Below, piece after piece: positions 16,551 through 25,639 of a stretch of DNA of 64,000 nt. Source of the stretch: Emticicia sp040253585 (GTDB lineage: Bacteria > Bacteroidota > Bacteroidia > Cytophagales > Spirosomataceae); the NCBI RefSeq assembly GCF_040253585.1, contig NZ_JBELAU010000001.1:186001-250000 (forward strand), written 5' to 3'. Numbering within the stretch: the first letter of the stretch is position 1; the number at the start of each line of letters is the position of its first letter. The translations under genes and the position numbers were made by a program. The notes below the pieces were generated by a model, which ran no database searches, was not told where the DNA came from, and was given only the letters and a program-made list of their open reading frames with translations.

Positions 16551-17051
16551 ATGGAAACATCACAATTAAGTAGAGGACAATTTTTGAAGCAACTTGGAAT
16601 GAGTAGTGCGGCTTTAATGTCGTTTTATTGTCTGGGTACAGGGCTTACATCTTGCTCAAGTAGCTCAGATGACCCCACACCAAGCCCTACAACTGGTGGT
16701 GGAACAAACACAAATTCAGGTGTAACAGGGACTACATCGGGAGCAATTGATTTTACAATAGATTTGACTAATTCTAATTTTGTGAAATTAAAAACTGAAG
16801 GTGAATTTACTTATGTAGGTGACATCATTATTGCCAATGCCAAAGGTACTTTTGTAGCTTTATCAAAAGTTTGTACACATCAAGGTACTACTATCAATTA
16901 TAGAAGTGGTACAAACGATTTTCTTTGTCCGAATCATGGGTCGCAATTTAAGACCGACGGAACTGTATCGAAAGACCCAGCCACAAAAGCTCTTGCTGTG
17001 TATAAGACTGAACTTTTAAATAGCGGAAATTCCTTAAAAATCAAAGCTTAA
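16551..17051 (+). CDS. Rieske [2Fe-2S] lipoprotein
   Basis: 166 residues. A leader with SRGQFLKQ and a hydrophobic stretch ends at TSC (C35), followed by SSSSDD, which fits a lipoprotein. A Gly/Thr/Ser-rich linker (40-65) leads to the Rieske fold. The cluster ligands are C108 and H110 in CTHQG and C126 and H129 in CPNHGS, all present. It is an electron-transfer protein, smaller than the Rieske subunit of a bc1 complex and without a membrane helix in the mature part. It stands before a His-rich membrane protein and two YceI genes on the same strand, although a 360-base gap leaves co-transcription open. Confidence 0.88.
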   Translation: METSQLSRGQFLKQLGMSSAALMSFYCLGTGLTSCSSSSDDPTPSPTTGGGTNTNSGVTGTTSGAIDFTIDLTNSNFVKLKTEGEFTYVGDIIIANAKGTFVALSKVCTHQGTTINYRSGTNDFLCPNHGSQFKTDGTVSKDPATKALAVYKTELLNSGNSLKIKA

Positions 17052-17410
17052 TACCCTTTTCTAAATTTCTCAACAAATTATGTATAAATTTTAAAAAACA
17101 TAAATCCATTGTTTTTAATTTTACGTATATATAAGGAGTAATTATAGAAATTGATTACCGTAAACTGATAAATTTATTTTAAAGATATCTAAGTCTGTAC
17201 CATTATATTGGGTTACAGCATAGTTTACCCTAGTCATTTCTTTAGTTATTTATGTAAATTGGAAAATTACATAAACAAAGTTTTAAGTGTTTTTCAAATA
17301 CATATAGTAATTATTGTTTAGGGGTATGTGTTTTGATGAATAAAGGAAGCCAAATTTTTTGGCTTTCTTTTTATATTTCTTTTCTAAACTTTTATACCTT
17401 ATTAATTATC
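17052..17410. other. Gap without a recognised gene
   Basis: 359 AT-rich bases between the Rieske gene and the next membrane protein. A short inverted repeat (TTATGTAA and TTACATAA, about 17250-17275) is visible; no convincing promoter, RNA or reading frame. An in-frame extension of the next gene upstream to 17336 exists but lacks a signal-peptide character. Confidence 0.5.
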
Positions 17411-18052
17411 ATGAAGAAAATTCTTGTATTGCTGTTATTCGTATCTTCTACAATTATAAATCAAGCTCTTGCCCAGACCGATGCCGATAGTCTTTTAAAC
17501 GATTTGGATGCAGGAACTGCAAAAACGGAATTACTGCCCAAACGAATGCTTTTATCTCAAAGGCTTTTTTGGGGTGAGCATGGGCTATATCGAAGAACTG
17601 GAATTGCTCCGAAGTTAACACTCGAAAATCGTGAGCGAGAATTAAAGATTCGTAGAAATATGTTTAAAATCCATCAAACACTGGGTTTTATTACAGCAGC
17701 GGGTATGATTACACAAGGAATTTTAGGCTCTCGTTTGTATAAAAATGAAACATACAGTGATAAACTTAAGAAGACTCACGGAGCAGTAGCAACAGGTGTA
17801 AATATTGGCTATGCAACAACAGCTTTAATGGCCTTTACAGCCCCTCCTGCGATGCTAAACAGAAAAGGTATCAGCAATATTAAGGTTCATAGATATTTGT
17901 CTTATGTGCATCTTTCTGCTATGATTGCTACCAATGTCTTAGGTCCTCGAATTAGTGATAATTATAAATTAAAGCCTTATCACCGTGCCGCTGCTTATAC
18001 CGCAGTTGGAGGCTATTTAGCCGCAATCGCAATGATTAAATTTGAGTTTTAG
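17411..18052 (+). CDS. Four-helix membrane protein with one His per helix, possible b-type haem protein
   Basis: 213 residues from ATG 17411, which starts a good signal peptide (1-21, cut after LAQ). Four membrane helices follow, near 88-107, 122-143, 160-178 and 191-210. Each begins with a His: H88 (KIHQTLGF), H123 (KTHGAV), H160 with H167 (KVHRYLSYVH) and H191 (YHRAA). Such spacing is like cytochrome b561 or other bis-haem four-helix proteins, so haem binding is inferred. I do not know a named family. The gene sits after a Rieske protein and 30 bases before the first YceI gene, so an electron-transfer role to or from a carried lipid or quinone is plausible. Confidence 0.65.
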   Translation: MKKILVLLLFVSSTIINQALAQTDADSLLNDLDAGTAKTELLPKRMLLSQRLFWGEHGLYRRTGIAPKLTLENRERELKIRRNMFKIHQTLGFITAAGMITQGILGSRLYKNETYSDKLKKTHGAVATGVNIGYATTALMAFTAPPAMLNRKGISNIKVHRYLSYVHLSAMIATNVLGPRISDNYKLKPYHRAAAYTAVGGYLAAIAMIKFEF

Positions 18053-18082
18053 ACTCAACTCTCACATTTTTGATACTAATCA

Positions 18083-18637
18083 ATGAAACTAACATATAGT
18101 TGCCTTGTTTTGTCGCTGATTTCTTTTTTTGGAGTCGCACAGCAACAAGATGTAAGTAAGATATTTGCCGATAAAAGTGTTTCAAAGGTAATTTATGCCA
18201 TGAAACATCCAATGCACGATTGGGAGGGTGTCTCGAAAGACGTAAATGCCGTGATAGTTTATAATAAAGCAACCAAGAGCGTTGATCAAGTGGTGGTTTC
18301 GCTTAAAGTAGAGTCGTTTGATAGTGGAAATTCTAACCGTGACTCACACGCATTGGAGGTATTAGAAGGTTTAAAGTTTTCGAAAGTGACTTTTGTTAGT
18401 ACAAAAATCAAACCTAATGGAAATGCCCTTAGCATTGACGGAAACCTTACTTTCCATGGCGTTACGAAGCCAATTACGATTACTGTAAACCGAAATGATG
18501 TTGCCAATAAGATAGCTTTTGATGGTAAATTTGATGTATTATTGTCTGATTATAAGGTAGATAGGCCTTCGCTCTTTGGCGTAAAAACTGAAGATTTTAT
18601 CAATTTAAAGTTTAATTTGAGTTTCAATATAAAGTGA
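18083..18637 (+). CDS. YceI-family periplasmic lipid-binding protein, first of a tandem pair
   Basis: 184 residues with a signal peptide (1-19). The YceI lipocalin-like barrel covers nearly all of the mature protein; SNRDSHALEVLEGLKFSKVTF and GNLTFHGVTKPITI are the family hallmarks. YceI proteins bind isoprenoid-like lipids in the periplasm. It shares about two thirds of its residues with the next gene, showing a tandem duplication. It starts 30 bases after the membrane protein, so they are likely one transcript. Confidence 0.88.
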   Translation: MKLTYSCLVLSLISFFGVAQQQDVSKIFADKSVSKVIYAMKHPMHDWEGVSKDVNAVIVYNKATKSVDQVVVSLKVESFDSGNSNRDSHALEVLEGLKFSKVTFVSTKIKPNGNALSIDGNLTFHGVTKPITITVNRNDVANKIAFDGKFDVLLSDYKVDRPSLFGVKTEDFINLKFNLSFNIK

Positions 18638-18695
18638 GGAAATGGCGAATTTACTTCTGTTATTCCGATTTTAAAATAAACATTAAAGAACTGCA

Positions 18696-19244
18696 ATGAA
18701 AACGCTCTCAAGAATCCTCGTAGCTATTTTACTTCCATTAATGGCTTTTTCACAGCAAGATTTGACTAAGATTTTTGCCGATAAAAGTGTTTCGACGATT
18801 ACTTACGAAATGAAACACCCCATGCATGATTGGGAGGCTGTCTGTAAAGATGTAAATGCGATAGTAGTCTATAATAAAGCAACGAAAGGAATTGAACAGG
18901 TAGCGGTATCGTTAAAAGTACAATCATTTGATAGTGGTAATCCGAATCGAGATTCACATGCTTTAGAGGTTTTAGAAGCTCTAAAATACCCGAAGGTAAC
19001 GTTTGTTAGTACAAAAATAAAGGCCGTAGCTGAGATGCTAACCGTGGAAGGGAATCTGACGTTTCATGGGATAACAAAGCCAATGACAATTATAGCTTCT
19101 CGTGAAGATTTTATAAATAAATTGGTCTTTGAAGGTAAATTTGATGTGTCGCTCACTGATTATAAAGTTGAGCGACCATCATTATTTGGCATGAAGACCG
19201 ACGATATGCTACACTTTAAGTTTAAATTTATCTATAAGTTGTAG
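18696..19244 (+). CDS. YceI-family periplasmic lipid-binding protein, second of a tandem pair
   Basis: 182 residues with a signal peptide (1-19) and the same fold and hallmarks as its neighbour (NRDSHALEVLEALKYPKVTF, GNLTFHGITKPMTI). The shared block IFADKSVSTI through HPMHDWE near the N-terminus makes the duplication plain. The start lies 58 bases after the previous stop. The stop codon abuts the stop codon of the convergent gldD with no base between them, and no terminator is visible there. Confidence 0.88.
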   Translation: MKTLSRILVAILLPLMAFSQQDLTKIFADKSVSTITYEMKHPMHDWEAVCKDVNAIVVYNKATKGIEQVAVSLKVQSFDSGNPNRDSHALEVLEALKYPKVTFVSTKIKAVAEMLTVEGNLTFHGITKPMTIIASREDFINKLVFEGKFDVSLTDYKVERPSLFGMKTDDMLHFKFKFIYKL

Positions 19245-19841
19245 TTATTGCCATTTAAGCGTTTCAAGAATATGTCTTGAGTCAATTTTGACGTAATCAA
19301 TGATTGGCTTCAGTGAATCATTTTCAGTTGCTGTCATCAAATATACCGCTCCTCTGAGGTAATGTTTGGTGCTATCAGTCACAAAAAACTGGTAAGGACT
19401 TGGCACTTCGCCTTCTAATTCAAAAATAACTGCTCGTTTTCCACTTTTCGTAGTCAAAATCTTGTCTGTTATCGAATAAGCTTTTTTATCGTGGTTAAAT
19501 GCCAATTTTGCTGCATCCCCCATCATGTTTTGCAATCTGCCGAGGTCATTTTTGACGGGCTTGTATGTAAACTGGATACGAGTATTGAGTTTTGGATAAT
19601 AAACAATTATCCAATGCGGTTCGGCTTTTTTGAAAGTATCAAGCTGAATAATTGCTTCCTTTGAGTACTCAAAGGTATAGGGATGTTCGTTCGGTAAGGT
19701 TTGATATTGATGCGGAGGCAAATCAATTCGATTAAATCCCCGAGGTTTTGGCGAATATTCTTGGTCTGAGTTTTTGCAGCTTCCGAGCCAAATGCCAACA
19801 ATCATAACAACTACTACTTTCAAAACCTGTATTTGGTGCAT
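19245..19841 (-). CDS. gldD: Gliding motility lipoprotein GldD
   Basis: 198 residues. The leader ends in the lipobox WLGSC (C22). The mature part shows the GldD pattern: YSPKPRGFNRIDLPPHQYQ near 29-47, then FEYSKEA, WIIVYYPKLNTRIQFTY, and a His/Lys region AKLAFNHDKKAYSI. GldD is one of the core lipoproteins of Bacteroidota gliding, connected with the type IX secretion machinery. The phosphoribosyltransferase gene is 13 bases upstream on the same strand, so the two form an operon. A T9SS client is encoded at 23003-25639. Confidence 0.85.
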   Translation of the reverse strand: MHQIQVLKVVVVMIVGIWLGSCKNSDQEYSPKPRGFNRIDLPPHQYQTLPNEHPYTFEYSKEAIIQLDTFKKAEPHWIIVYYPKLNTRIQFTYKPVKNDLGRLQNMMGDAAKLAFNHDKKAYSITDKILTTKSGKRAVIFELEGEVPSPYQFFVTDSTKHYLRGAVYLMTATENDSLKPIIDYVKIDSRHILETLKWQ

Positions 19842-19854
19842 AGAATACTTTTTC

Positions 19855-20355
19855 TTAATAAATATAAACTCCTGTTTTTTCTTCGTCGCTCAAAATTACC
19901 TGAATATGCTCATTGAGGGTTGTTGAAAGCGAATATCCAACATAATCTGCCGCCATCGGAAAATTAGGATGGTTGCGGTCAACGATTACGGCAACTTGTA
20001 ATTTTTTGATTGGAATACTCAAAAACGGACGCAAACTAAATGCCAAAGTTTTCCCTGTATTGAGTACATCATCACATAAAACGATGTTTTTATTGCGAAA
20101 AGTATCTACTTTACTTTCAATATTTATTTCTGGTTGTTCGGTTGCTTGCTTGTCAAAAGATACACGTGCGATGCTAACATCAATTGCTGAGATTTGTTTC
20201 AATTCTTTCACTAAGATTTCGGCAAAAGTGTAGCCTTCTCCATTGATTCCTGCAATAATTATCGAGGATTCTTCAAAGTTTTGTTCATAAACTTGATAGG
20301 CAATTCTACGAATTTTTTGAAGAGTTTGGGTCTTATTTAATAACTGATTTGACAT
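19855..20355 (-). CDS. Phosphoribosyltransferase-family protein (PyrR-like)
   Basis: 166 residues, cytoplasmic. The PRPP-binding motif is NIVLCDDVLNTGKTLAFSL (about 93-111), with the usual two Asp residues. VIVDRNHPNFPMAADYVG and TTLNEHIQV match the C-terminal hood region of PyrR-type proteins. It may be a uracil or other base phosphoribosyltransferase or a regulator without enzyme activity; the N-terminal part is less like canonical PyrR, so no symbol is given. It precedes gldD by 13 bases on the same strand. The upstream 205 bases are shared with a divergent gene. Confidence 0.75.
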   Translation of the reverse strand: MSNQLLNKTQTLQKIRRIAYQVYEQNFEESSIIIAGINGEGYTFAEILVKELKQISAIDVSIARVSFDKQATEQPEINIESKVDTFRNKNIVLCDDVLNTGKTLAFSLRPFLSIPIKKLQVAVIVDRNHPNFPMAADYVGYSLSTTLNEHIQVILSDEEKTGVYIY

Positions 20356-20560
20356 AAAATAAACTTTTTATACTTGATTTATTGTGCCTAAGATTTAAAA
20401 ACAAAATAATTGGTTTGAATTTTGATACTACTACTTTGAAGCTCTTTTGGACTGATCCAATGCGAAAAAACGTATCCGTTTAGTAATTTTTTGGCATAGT
20501 TTGTGCAAATGACTTTAGTAAATAATATTAACGAACAAAGATAGTCAAAACTTAATCATT

Positions 20561-20998
20561 ATGAAGTTCATGAAATACTTAATGTCAGCAATCGTTTTCA
20601 TTTTTCTTACGAGTGCCACACGTCCAAATGATGATGACACCAAGAGAAGAAGAGAGGATAATGAGCTGGCTGACAGAATCAGGATGTCGTTTAGAGGTGG
20701 AAACCCTCGAATGTTGGCAAGTTGTCTAAACCAGCAAGTTGAACTGGTGATAGATTCAGAAAAAATCGACTTCCAAAAAATTTCAGCACAACAAGCAGAG
20801 CAGATTTTTAAATCGTTCTTTCAAAAAAATCCCCCATTAGCATTTCAGTATGTTTATCAGGGAGCATCAAACGCTGACCTTCGTTACAGTGTAGGCACGT
20901 ATCGCAGTCGAAACAAAGATTTCTTGGTTTATATCTTGGTTCGTCGTGCTGATGCCAATAAATATGTGATTGATACGATTCAGTTTAGAGAGGGGTGA
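20561..20998 (+). CDS. DUF4783 family secreted protein
   Basis: 145 residues with a signal peptide (1-20). The mature part begins with a charged stretch (DDDTKRRREDNE) and continues as a small alpha+beta domain: MSFRGGNPRMLASCLNQQVELVIDSE, QAEQIFKSFFQKNPP and GTYRSRNKDFLVYILVRR. This matches the DUF4783 type common in Bacteroidota; its fold resembles small NTF2-like domains. Function is unknown. It stands alone and is followed by a strong terminator. Confidence 0.75.
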   Translation: MKFMKYLMSAIVFIFLTSATRPNDDDTKRRREDNELADRIRMSFRGGNPRMLASCLNQQVELVIDSEKIDFQKISAQQAEQIFKSFFQKNPPLAFQYVYQGASNADLRYSVGTYRSRNKDFLVYILVRRADANKYVIDTIQFREG

Positions 20999-21046
20999 TA
21001 TTGCTCTACTTACGAATTTTATAGATACTTATGACAAAATAATAGG

Positions 21047-21080
21047 AAAGGCTCTGAAATTGTCAGAGCCTTTTTCTATT
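21047..21080 (+). terminator. Intrinsic terminator after the DUF4783 gene
   Basis: AAAGGCTCTGA and TCAGAGCCTTT pair around AATTG, followed by more T. The remaining gap to 21300 holds only AT-rich sequence with a few GATGTTTAAT-like units and no gene. Confidence 0.88.
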
Positions 21081-21300
21081 TTTGTGTTTTCAAATCATAA
21101 GTGAGTGTTTATGCATAATGATCAATGTTAAATGCTTGATGTTTAATTTGCTGATAGAAAGGAGATTATGTTGTGTTGATGCTTTAAAAACAAGGCAAAC
21201 AAACTGAAAATGATTTCTTGGAATTAAAAAAATAAGGAGAATATCAAAAATTTGACAGATATTGAAGCACCGATTGAGTATTTAATGACAATAAAATAAG

Positions 21301-21789
21301 ATGATAGTAAAAACTAAAAAATTTGCCTTAGACCCCAAAGAATATGTGAGTATTTCGTTTAAGCGTCACATGAAAAACGAATGGAAATGGTTGTTGATTC
21401 CAGCGGCTATTTTTTTATTGGGTTTGGTTCTTCATTTCTCGGGAGCATACAAAAACTGGTGGATTCCAGTAGTATCCGTAGTGGGTGGTGGTCTTTATGT
21501 GTTGTTTTGGTATGCACAATTTTATGCGGCCTCACAAATGGAGCAAAACAAACAAATGTTCGACAAGTTTATGTACGAGATTGATAGCCGCCAAATTTTA
21601 GTTAAAATCAATCAAAAAGAAGGTGGAATTATGAAATGGGAAAGTATTCAGTCGGCAGAACGAATGGCTGATGCTTTTTTATTAATCATCGGTAAAGGTC
21701 AATTTTTACGCTTTCCATTTACAGTTTTTAATAGTGAGCATGATTTGAAATTATTTGAATCAATCTTGAAACGTAAAGAACTCCTATAA
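21301..21789 (+). CDS. YcxB-like membrane protein
   Basis: 162 residues. Two membrane helices lie near 31-48 and 54-75, followed by a cytoplasmic beta-rich tail (IDSRQILVKINQKEG, GIMKWESIQSAER, DAFLLIIGKGQFLRFPF) of the YcxB-like type. The family is found in many bacteria without known function. It has its own terminator and no obvious operon partner. Confidence 0.65.
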   Translation: MIVKTKKFALDPKEYVSISFKRHMKNEWKWLLIPAAIFLLGLVLHFSGAYKNWWIPVVSVVGGGLYVLFWYAQFYAASQMEQNKQMFDKFMYEIDSRQILVKINQKEGGIMKWESIQSAERMADAFLLIIGKGQFLRFPFTVFNSEHDLKLFESILKRKELL

Positions 21790-21801
21790 ATTATTAACTA
21801 T

Positions 21802-21842
21802 AAGGTATTTAGAATATAAAAAAATAAACTAAATACCTTTTA
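21802..21842 (+). terminator. Terminator-like hairpin after the YcxB-like gene
   Basis: AAGGTATTTAG and CTAAATACCTT form an eleven-base stem around a 16-base AT-rich loop, followed by TT. AT-rich but well paired. Confidence 0.65.
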
Positions 21843-21973
21843 ATTAGCTCATGAATGCTAAACGTCGTGTATTGATTGACGTTTGTCAAGTGTTAGTAGT
21901 AGCCTAACAATTTTATAAGTAATAATATTCATTAAGCTGCTTGTTTTTCGCTTAATTTTCTTATTATTACATA

Positions 21974-22633
21974 ATGAATATAAGAAATGTACTCTTCGAT
22001 TATGATGAGTATATTGTTACTGACATGAAGAAAGCTTTCCTTTTGCTGTATTATGGTTTTATTCCTGCTTTATTTTTCTTCGATTTCTTTCAAGAGCGAG
22101 ATATCATGAAAAAAATAGGAGGATTAGAATTGTTTTTAAATATAATTCTGGTTTTTTATACCATTCAATATAAGAATAAGAAAGCAAAATTTGATCTGGT
22201 TGATTTGTATTTAATTGAAGCTCTACTTTTTACAGCAACTGGTGGGCTCCTTCTCCTATTTTTTAAAGACTTTCAATTATTGATGTTTATCAACACAGTT
22301 GGGTTTTACCTAACCCAATTTATGTATATCAACATTTTTAGAAATGAAGGTAGTTTTTTACCCGCTTTTTCTTCAGTAATCAAAGACTGGAAAATAATTA
22401 TACTTACAATTCTATTTTTTTTAGGTTTAGCTTATTTTCTGATTACTTATACACCTAATAGTCTTCTTGTAATAAGTTTTGTTTATTCTACCCAAATGAT
22501 GGTGCTTTGTTGGATGGCTTATTTTCGACCAATACCGTCTAAAGCATTTTTTATGGGTTTTGCAGGGGTTTTCTTATTGGTTATGTCTAATCTGTGGTTA
22601 GCCTTCAATTTATTGTATCGACATTTCAGCTAA
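21974..22633 (+). CDS. Multi-pass membrane protein, possibly YhhN/lysoplasmalogenase-like
   Basis: 219 residues with about seven hydrophobic segments (near 20-38, 49-66, 76-95, 100-120, 135-155, 160-178, 188-212). The last helix, GFAGVFLLVMSNLWLAFNLLY, resembles the final signature of the YhhN family, where SDSLLA stands at the place of SNLWLA; the key Asp is therefore replaced by Asn. The resemblance is weak and I would treat it as a divergent relative or an unrelated membrane protein. No operon partner is evident. Confidence 0.55.
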   Translation: MNIRNVLFDYDEYIVTDMKKAFLLLYYGFIPALFFFDFFQERDIMKKIGGLELFLNIILVFYTIQYKNKKAKFDLVDLYLIEALLFTATGGLLLLFFKDFQLLMFINTVGFYLTQFMYINIFRNEGSFLPAFSSVIKDWKIIILTILFFLGLAYFLITYTPNSLLVISFVYSTQMMVLCWMAYFRPIPSKAFFMGFAGVFLLVMSNLWLAFNLLYRHFS

Positions 22634-22719
22634 GGAATAGGTATATATTTTGTGCTTTATGCGACCTCGCAATTTTTGCTCGTTGAGAGTATTCTGTATA
22701 ATCAAAATCTGAATAAAAA

Positions 22720-22905
22720 TTAGCTTGCCATTAGATAATCAATCGTGGCTAAGTCAATGGCTTCTTCAACATTCATTCCTTCTCGGAGATAATTTAGAGA
22801 AGTGCGTAAATAAATCAACTCATCTTGGAGATTTGGTCTTACTCCAGTGGTTTTTTCGAGTATTTGCTCGATGTATTCGGTCGGAATTTGGATATACTCT
22901 TGCAT
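22720..22905 (-). CDS. Small hypothetical protein, helical
   Basis: 61 residues, mostly amphipathic helix (EYIEQILEKTTGVRP, LIYLRTSLNYLREGMNVEEAIDLATIDYL). The even composition and ATG start make it a credible small gene, and it fills part of a 370-base gap. An overlapping frame on the plus strand (22725-22916) is rejected because its product is low-quality sequence. No family is recognised; an antitoxin-like or regulatory peptide is only a guess. Confidence 0.45.
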   Translation of the reverse strand: MQEYIQIPTEYIEQILEKTTGVRPNLQDELIYLRTSLNYLREGMNVEEAIDLATIDYLMAS

Positions 22906-23002
22906 CGTTTTTGTAGTTTGAATAGTGCTGTATTTTAACTACAATATCAATGCCAATGCTTGATTTGGGTAATTATACTTATCAAGAGGATATGAAATGG
23001 AT

Positions 23003-25639
23003 TTAATTAACGCCCATTTTTATAACTTTGCTAAAATTGCCAGATGAAAGTCTAATGAAGTAAATACCTGACTGTAAGTTTTTTACTTCAAAATTTTTGC
23101 CAAATTTTAAAGCTTTAAGCTGTAAATTTTCTTCATATCTAATTCTCCCCAGAATATCAATAATTTGTATTTTTTCAATCTCATTGTAGTTGGCTTGAAG
23201 AGTAAAAATACCATTATTCGGATTGGGAGAAAGGATAACTTCCATCTCATAAAAATCAGTTGATTGCGGAGACTTTTCGTTGAGTAAATCCGTTACCCAA
23301 ATACCTCGACCAAAGGTAGCTGCATAAAGCTTTTTGGTTTCGGTATTTATTTCGAGTTCATGAACAATTACGTTGGGTAAATTACCCAATAATGGTTTCC
23401 ATTCTTTTGTACCTTCAACCATGTAATAAACCCCAATATCCATACCTACATATAGAATATCAGTTTCGTCATCTGATTGATAAACAATGGTATTTGCGGG
23501 AATATTTGGCAAATTATAGCTAATATTCTCCCAATTTTTCCCACCATTACTCGAATAGAAAACTTTCTTGTTTTCTTCAAAATTACTTAAAGTAGCCCAA
23601 ATACGTTCGGGATGATTATCATCTACTGTAAGATAAGTTATGTAAGAATCTTTGTAAATGTCATTGGTGATATTTTCCCAAAATGCACCATTATTAACAG
23701 TTCGCCAAAGCTCTGCCGACTGTTTTTGGATTGGCGTTGCTTTCTTTGCTATATAAATAATGTTGGCATCAGATTTCGGGACAGCCAAAGCCGTTGAAAC
23801 TTGTGGATAGCGAGTTGTGCCGTAAATTCTGAAATTTGATATGGTTTTGAGTTGAGACCTATCCTGAGCGATGTCTAATTTATGTACATTTCCGCCCGCA
23901 ATAATTACTTGATTACTCTTTTCATTAATCACAAATGGGGTTGTCCATTCTCCAGTATCGTTATTGGTAGCTGGTGGAAATACAGGAATCTGCCTTTTTC
24001 GACTATCATTAAGGTCAAAAAAACTAATAAAACCATATTGAGAAGAACCATAAATATAGTTTTTACTGAAAGCACCTTCCATTCCATCACCATCAAATTC
24101 GTTTGTCCATGGTTTTTCGTCTTGCATCAAAAACATATTATTATCTTGAGCTCCTGTCAGAATTTTTTTGCCATCTGACGAAAGGCCAAGTCGATAACAC
24201 GACGTTGCATTTACACCTGTCGATACGAATTTCCAAGATAGGTTGGCAATCGTACTGGCAATGATTTCTTTGGTGGCGTAAACTCCTCCATCATTACACA
24301 AATAAATAGTTTTGTTAAGTGGATTATAGCCAAAAGCGTGCTGGTCAGGGTGAATAGTGTAATAACCCGTAGCTTGACGCCATGTGGTGCCGCCATCGTT
24401 TGTTTCGTTCAGTATTAAGCCTCCAACATAGATGGTTTGTGGTTTAGTAGGATGCACCATAATACACAAGTCATAAAAACCTTGTCCACCAGTTGAATTA
24501 TAAGAAGTAGAAAGAAGGTTGCCTCGAAAGGCTGATTTTTGCCAAGTGTCTCCATTATCAGAACTAAGATAAAAGCCTTCAAAACCATTATTGACATCAC
24601 AGCTTACGGCATAGATGAGGTTAGGATTTGTTGGTGAAATAGCTACCTCTACTCGTTGCACATTTGTTTTACCGATGCCTGTTGACAAATATCGCCAAGT
24701 ATTTCCTGCATCTTCTGACTTCCATATTCCAGCTTCTCCTTGCTTGGTACTTGCCACATAAACGGCAGAAGCAAAAAGAATATTTGAGTTGGTAGGATGC
24801 TGCACGAGTGCAGATGTCATTTTATCTAAGACTTTATTCGACCATGATTCTCCACCATCAAACGATTTGAAAATACCTTTTGTACCAACTACTATAACCT
24901 CCTTAGAATTTTGTGGATTTACCCAAATAGTTCGAGTAATTGAGTTAATACCTTCTGAGAGTTGGTTTTTTAGTCCAGTTTGTTGCCAAGTTTGGCCTCC
25001 ATTAATACTCTTCCAAACACCGATACCGTAGTAAGTATTCCGTTTTCGGTCGGCAGTGTAAAGGTCATAGCCAATATAGGCGAAATCAGCCAATGAAATG
25101 TAGATAATTTCAGGATTATTGGGGTCAAGAGTAATACCACTGATTCTTAAAATAGGTAAATTATCGCCCAGTGGCGTATATGATTCTCCACCATTGGTAG
25201 TTTTCCAAATTCCTCCTTGACCAAAACCGATATAGAAAGTTAAACTATCTTTTGGGTGAAATGCAATACAGTTTACTCGGCCAATGCCGAATAGTTCTTG
25301 GCTACCATAAGGCCCAGAAGGAATCCAAGAAGATGTTTTTTTGCGTGAACTTCTGTCGTTTTTTCTAAGATTTTCAATATTTTGATTAGTACTGAGTAAA
25401 ACTTCATTTGACGGCATTGAGCCTGTTGTATCAATTCTTCTTAGAAGTTCATGTTCGTAGCGAGCCATCCATTTCCATCCACGAGTACTTTTAGGTTGTT
25501 GAAAGAGCCAATCTCTAAACTTCTCTTCGTGTTGAAAAAGGTTCTTCGATTCGTCTAAACTCGGAACCCCCTCAGGAAGCGTCTGAGCCATTAAAGCGAA
25601 GCTAATAGAAAAAAAGAATAACGTAAAGGCTCTTTTCAT
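23003..25639 (-). CDS. Large secreted BNR/VPS10-type repeat protein with type IX sorting domain
   Basis: 878 residues. A signal peptide (1-18, ending LMA) is followed by a propeller of sialidase/BNR-like repeats, recognised by recurring GGxTW or GGESW turns (GIWKTTNGGESY, GVWKSINGGQTW, GIFKSFDGGESW, GIWKSEDAGNTW, VFYSSNGGKNW). Repeats extend from about 110 to 760 and resemble VPS10/photosystem-assembly-type propellers rather than true sialidases; the sialidase Arg triad is not evident. The last 75 residues (from VILSPNPNNGIFTLQ to KVIKMGVN) are a type A type IX secretion sorting domain, so the protein is exported through the outer membrane. Role unknown, perhaps adhesion or glycan binding. 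Confidence 0.85.
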   Translation of the reverse strand: MKRAFTLFFFSISFALMAQTLPEGVPSLDESKNLFQHEEKFRDWLFQQPKSTRGWKWMARYEHELLRRIDTTGSMPSNEVLLSTNQNIENLRKNDRSSRKKTSSWIPSGPYGSQELFGIGRVNCIAFHPKDSLTFYIGFGQGGIWKTTNGGESYTPLGDNLPILRISGITLDPNNPEIIYISLADFAYIGYDLYTADRKRNTYYGIGVWKSINGGQTWQQTGLKNQLSEGINSITRTIWVNPQNSKEVIVVGTKGIFKSFDGGESWSNKVLDKMTSALVQHPTNSNILFASAVYVASTKQGEAGIWKSEDAGNTWRYLSTGIGKTNVQRVEVAISPTNPNLIYAVSCDVNNGFEGFYLSSDNGDTWQKSAFRGNLLSTSYNSTGGQGFYDLCIMVHPTKPQTIYVGGLILNETNDGGTTWRQATGYYTIHPDQHAFGYNPLNKTIYLCNDGGVYATKEIIASTIANLSWKFVSTGVNATSCYRLGLSSDGKKILTGAQDNNMFLMQDEKPWTNEFDGDGMEGAFSKNYIYGSSQYGFISFFDLNDSRKRQIPVFPPATNNDTGEWTTPFVINEKSNQVIIAGGNVHKLDIAQDRSQLKTISNFRIYGTTRYPQVSTALAVPKSDANIIYIAKKATPIQKQSAELWRTVNNGAFWENITNDIYKDSYITYLTVDDNHPERIWATLSNFEENKKVFYSSNGGKNWENISYNLPNIPANTIVYQSDDETDILYVGMDIGVYYMVEGTKEWKPLLGNLPNVIVHELEINTETKKLYAATFGRGIWVTDLLNEKSPQSTDFYEMEVILSPNPNNGIFTLQANYNEIEKIQIIDILGRIRYEENLQLKALKFGKNFEVKNLQSGIYFIRLSSGNFSKVIKMGVN

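Noticed and set aside
22725..22916. Plus-strand frame of 63 codons
   Set aside because: The minus-strand frame at the same place has better protein character.
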